Assembly (NCBI RefSeq): GCF_000485595.1
Contig: NW_014577498.1
Coordinates: 94,582 to 158,581, forward strand
DNA length: 64,000 nucleotides
Source: Priapulus caudatus
Lineage: Eukaryota; Priapulida; Priapulimorpha; Priapulimorphida; Priapulidae
Direction: 5' to 3'
Shown here: positions 60,142 through 64,000 of the stretch, piece after piece
How positions within the stretch are numbered: the stretch's first letter is position 1
Layout of the letters: each line of letters begins with the position of its first letter
Translations under genes and position numbers: made by a program
Notes under the pieces: generated by a model
The model's database searches: none
The model's input: the letters and a program-made list of their open reading frames with translations, nothing else
What the model was told of the DNA's origin: nothing

Positions 60142-61477
60142 TTCAAATACAGGCCGATGCGAAGCTGCCATGATGGACAGCGCAATTCCAGGCCAGTCCT
60201 GCTCCTGCCACCCTTGCGAGTACATTGCAAAAACCATGATGATGTGCCGCCACTGAAGATGACTGTGCCCAACATAGTCCATTTACCTGCCAGCTCAATC
60301 AAACCAAACGAATTATTATAAACTCAAACTTATATATATTAATAGTATATAATATTATATATGAGTCACCTCCAGCCGCAAAATTTAAGTCTGTTTACAG
60401 ATCAAATCGCGCTGTTTGCTTCGAGAGGTGCCCTTAAGGTTACCACATAACACAGGTTTTGCTGTATACACTAGCTCTAGTTTTTAATATGCTTCTGCAC
60501 CACAAAACACAATCAGGTTAGTACTGAAACTAAGTAAATGCTGACCTTGGCCTAACATAACTCAGCAAGCTATCCTTAGCAGCAGCACAGATTTTCAAAT
60601 ATCGTAAAACATATTACAACAGTTTATTAGTATCCATAAAATATCAGCCCAATCAATATAAAAATGCTGCCTTATAATGCACTTTATCACAGCCCGTTAG
60701 ACAGCGCCTAAAGGTTTGTGTTTTACTCTGGCGGCGCGCCCGTGGGCCCCGGAGCGCGTGTGCCCGGCTGCCAGGCAAAGCGCTATTCGCTGCACTAAAT
60801 ATAATTAAATAACAAAAATGCCAACCACACTCACCTGGCCCCCTAACCAAACTGTTCAGCGCTTCATGAATATGCCCTAAAATCAAATGCCACCCCACAA
60901 CACCAGCGCCCTACATCGACTGATACCTTGGGGATAGAAAACCTAGTGTAAGCGAAGCCAAACAGAGTACCATGGCAGCCAATTTTTTATGCGCCGAAGT
61001 AACGCATTACAATATTGAATCTTCTGATTATATAAAAAATTTAAGATATAAACTACACACTATGCATTACCATTTTATTTAGTTTTAATCATGCCGAATA
61101 TTATCTAAGTCAGTACTAGCCTAGTACTTGCCGATACAATATTATAATTGCCCCACAACGGTCTTATATTATATGGCATACCCATGAGCCTCACATAACA
61201 CGCATTGCTTATTCAAGCTTATATTAGTCACGCCCTCCTTACCTGCCGCCCCCTACAATACTTTGCTTTGCCAACCACCATTTAGATTATATGCCAGTGC
61301 CCCCAGACAAGGGATGACACCATACGCAAGCCCCAATAAAGCCATAACATCACCAGCCGCCCTGCAACCCTCCACTTTTCTGAGTTTAGGAACTGAGAGA
61401 TGCAATTTGGCATGCGACATCACGGGCCCTATGACCATAAAATGCAAACATTCCCATGTACGAAATCTACTCCACAT
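60142..61477 (-). pseudogene. PAQR3: second copy of the three PAQR3 exons, broken by indels
   Basis: Exon counterparts at about 61477-61243, 60942-60835 and 60286-60142. Each carries several 1-5 base insertions relative to unit 1, for example CTGCCGCCCCCTACAAT for CTGTACAAT at the first donor side, so no exon keeps its frame. The changes are nearly all insertions rather than substitutions and affect introns equally. This points to sequence error more than to decay of a real pseudogene. Confidence 0.8.
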
Positions 61478-62449
61478 CCTGCCAAGCTTTAAAATGACAT
61501 TATTACACAGAAAGACTTATATAGCCACACAATATTAAACATGCTAATTTATGTAGCATATATAACATAGCATTACAAATGATTAACAGTTATGACCAGA
61601 TTTAAAATTAATAAATCCTTTTTTATTTTTGGTCATATCTACCTCATCTCTTTTATTTATGTAAGCGATAACACTCAAGCCTTTTGCCCCACGGGGATAT
61701 CCTCTAATGCCCCCAAGCAGTAAACGTTCATGCCGCCCAACTAATCGAATCAATCAACACGTTTTCACTTCTATAGTCATGAGATGCCCTATCTCTTAGC
61801 CACAAAACCAAAAATTGCATGAAATTTCAGCCCACCCAATTACTGCCTAACAACAACAAATTTTGCAGTTTTTATGTAAATATGGTATTTTTGATATTTC
61901 TCAATTACCACAATTACAGCAGTATGAAACCAAAATTCTATTAATGCAGCTGTAAATTCTCATTTTCGACCCCGTGGCAATTTCAACTATCACTGCGCCA
62001 GATGACAGCTGTAGAAGGGTGGACGCCTGATGGATTTGGCATAATGTATACCGAAAAAAGCTGATGTATCATGTCTCTGACGTCATCAGTGCTTAAAGGG
62101 CCACGGCTCTCACTACACACATACACAGGCAATCAAAACGCTCTGAAAGTTCACATGCGTCGCTTTTATAAAACAAGCAGCCGCAGAGCGTCTGGGCTCA
62201 TCTGGGGTCTGTTGCTACGGTTGATGAACGCTATCAATTTCAGTCGTGCGGTAGTGACACATTTGTTAGGCCGCAGATATGCAGATACGCAGTTCGTACA
62301 CATCATTGTTAGGACACGCTCACTATCTTCCCCCCATGCGATTTTGGTTTATTTTATTAATGATACTTGCCTTTCATTCGAATTTGTGTCATAGATTCAC
62401 AGCTATCTATTTTTATCTAATCTATAAAAGATTTCAACCATAATAGCAT

Positions 62450-62660
62450 GGCATCTCCAAGTTTAATTAGAGGGGGCGCGGGAGTCCTTCTACTCCCACT
62501 CCCTCCCACTGCCCCCGTCCACCTCCCTCCCCCTGCCTCCCACTTCACTTCCTTCTTGCCCTGCTCACTTCCACCCCCTTACCTCCCATCTCCCTCCCCC
62601 TGCCTTCGACCTCCCTCCCCCGGCCTCCCACCTCCCATCCCCTTGCCACACCATCTCGCC
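62450..62660. repeat. CCTCCC-rich low-complexity tract
   Basis: CTCCCACT/CTCCCCCTGC repeats. The frame through it (62448-62789) is a composition artefact. Confidence 0.8.
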
Positions 62661-63465
62661 ACGACCTATCATGTTACCCGCCTTTCCGCTCGCATTACAC
62701 ACCGTAATCACCGTTTTCCTGTCCCGCTCTCAAATTTACTACTCTCTCGCTCTCTTTATCTTAGACTTTCTCTCTCTCTCTCTAATTAATATAAAAAAAT
62801 TAAAACCAGCGATGATGCCCTTTTACTGCCCCCTCAATAATGCTTTCTTCCTATGCCCTGAGTGGTAACAGTCATAGAAATCATAATATATAGTGTCTCT
62901 AATATTCTATGGTAACAGCTTATGTTCGCCACAACTGGTAAATGGATACGCACGGCCATAGCTACATGATATATATTAAGATTCAAGATGAAAAGTAAAT
63001 ATTATATATTATATGGTACTAGTTATTATTTATTCGTTTAACAAAGTTACATGAGAATAAAATCGAATTTAAACTAGGCCTATACATAGTTGCCGCGAGA
63101 TGGCGCGTGCAAGTGTATTCAATAATCAAAGATGGCCATCGCTTCCTGAAATCCTACAGTAGGTACAGGCTAAAATCCAAGTAAGTATATTCAGGCAGCG
63201 TGATAATTTTTGCTCAGCTGTGAGTTAACAGCGTGCCATTGCCAGGTTGGCAGGCAACAATTATGATTAGAAGCGTGCCAGCCATGGGCTGCCTGCCTGT
63301 TTTTGCCTCATGCGAGCATTCACTGATTCATCATTCAGCCTTCAGGCCCAGGGGCAGGGTGCTATAGACAGACTGCTTTAGAAAATCATATGATTTAAGG
63401 AGCGTAAACCTTGTTCAACAAACATTTGCCTTTGCAATTAAACTGTGCAACTGTAGCCTCACATT
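62660..63465. other. gene-free interval
   Basis: AT-rich sequence with a short CT run at 62770. No coding frame supported and no PAQR3 upstream exon recognised. Confidence 0.45.
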
Positions 63466-63469
63466 GACA

Positions 63470-64000
63470 CAGGTATGCGGCCTCTAAAATAGCAAAAGCA
63501 GTTCAGTCCTTTGCTTAACAGTCAACAAATCAATGTTTAACCCTCCTCTTGAGCGGTCAAAAGGCTCTATCCGACACTTACTCTTCGCATGTCAGTGGAA
63601 AGCATATTTCATGTCGTCTTTCAATAAAAGCCATTAAAAATGCCTAGGTCACCGCTGAAAACAAAAGTTTTTTCAATCGCTCCGTCAGACCATGTTCCTC
63701 AGAAAATGTCTAAAATCTGCCCTGTGCCCATTGACCTTTGACCTGTGACCTCCAATTTCGGCACAGCTGATGGCTTTTCTTACCATTGATGCTATACACC
63801 GAACTATCAGCGAGCCGTAGCGCTCGAGCCGCATTTAGATTTGCTGCCGCAATTCTGCTTTCCTCCTATACCTTAAGTTAAGGAGTGAACTGCTTCAACC
63901 CCCTTCTCTTTACACCTCTTGACCTTTGACCTTTGACCCCCCAGCTTCGACATCCCAACTCGTTTTTGGATTACCCCCCCCCCCCACGTCCCGAATATCG
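63470..64000 (-). mobile_element. DR1 repeat family, reversed copy running off the window
   Basis: Reverse complement of 14383-14965 and 50950-51500. Contains TGACCTTTGACCT at 63732-63744 and at 63920-63932, each a perfect DR1. Confidence 0.8.

Larger units (their letters stand above)
55440..62325. repeat. tandem duplication unit 2 (6.9 kb), indel-rich from about 57400
   Basis: Repeats unit 1 in direct orientation. It is nearly identical over 55440-57390 and again from about 62050. Between these, small insertions, mostly C/G (CC, GC, GCC, CCCC), appear every ten or so bases, making this part about 12 percent longer than unit 1. Confidence 0.9.

Noticed and set aside
62448-62789. Pro-rich 113-codon frame
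   Set aside because: Translation of a CCTCCC tract with no conserved features.

Overview
The window is nuclear DNA of an animal. It has many spliced genes with GT-AG introns, AT-rich introns, dense microsatellites, short inverted-repeat transposons, LTR and LINE fragments, and two runs of N (3269-3293 and 35498-35549). The gene set (DNA polymerase lambda, AUP1, a BK-channel beta subunit, PAQR3) and TTAGGG-like tracts inside transposons fit a non-insect, non-nematode metazoan, probably a marine invertebrate. The species cannot be fixed from sequence alone.

Layout, left to right. 1-292 (minus) is the end of a coding region that runs off the window and ends in a 10-residue tandem repeat. 490-4310 is a cluster of inverted repeats around an assembly gap. 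4436-4604 and 6210-6352 (minus) are two coding-exon candidates, the second encoding a signal peptide. 7728-15214 (plus) is DNA polymerase lambda (POLL), 11 exons, lacking only its 5' exon; its introns hold a TTAA-flanked fold-back element and a truncated LTR retrotransposon. 15300-22250 is gene-free repeat sequence. 22253-34225 (minus) is a complete 12-exon AUP1 gene, convergent with POLL, whose 5 kb first intron is packed with transposons. 34300-41100 is microsatellites, a LINE fragment and otherwise blank sequence. 41182-44209 (plus) is a two-exon secreted Gln/Tyr/Pro/Gly-rich repeat protein of 860 residues, the most novel-looking gene here. 44410-44783 (minus) is an orphan terminal exon. 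46778-47767 (plus) is a two-exon BK beta subunit. 49117-62325 is a direct tandem duplication of a unit of about 6.3 kb that carries the last three exons of a PAQR3 gene (minus). The second copy is almost clean up to about 57.4 kb and then full of small, mostly C/G insertions that destroy its exons, which looks like uncorrected sequence used to fill a gap.

The genes do not form a pathway. POLL is nuclear DNA repair; AUP1 is an ER and lipid-droplet ubiquitin-system protein; PAQR3 is a Golgi-type seven-helix protein; the BK beta subunit is plasma-membrane; the repeat protein is secreted. The coherent system in the window is its transposon ecology: a TTAA-flanked fold-back family in five copies, short inverted-repeat elements with TTAGGG-like cores, a dispersed repeat carrying nuclear-receptor DR1 sites, and two insertions for which the empty site is also present in the window.
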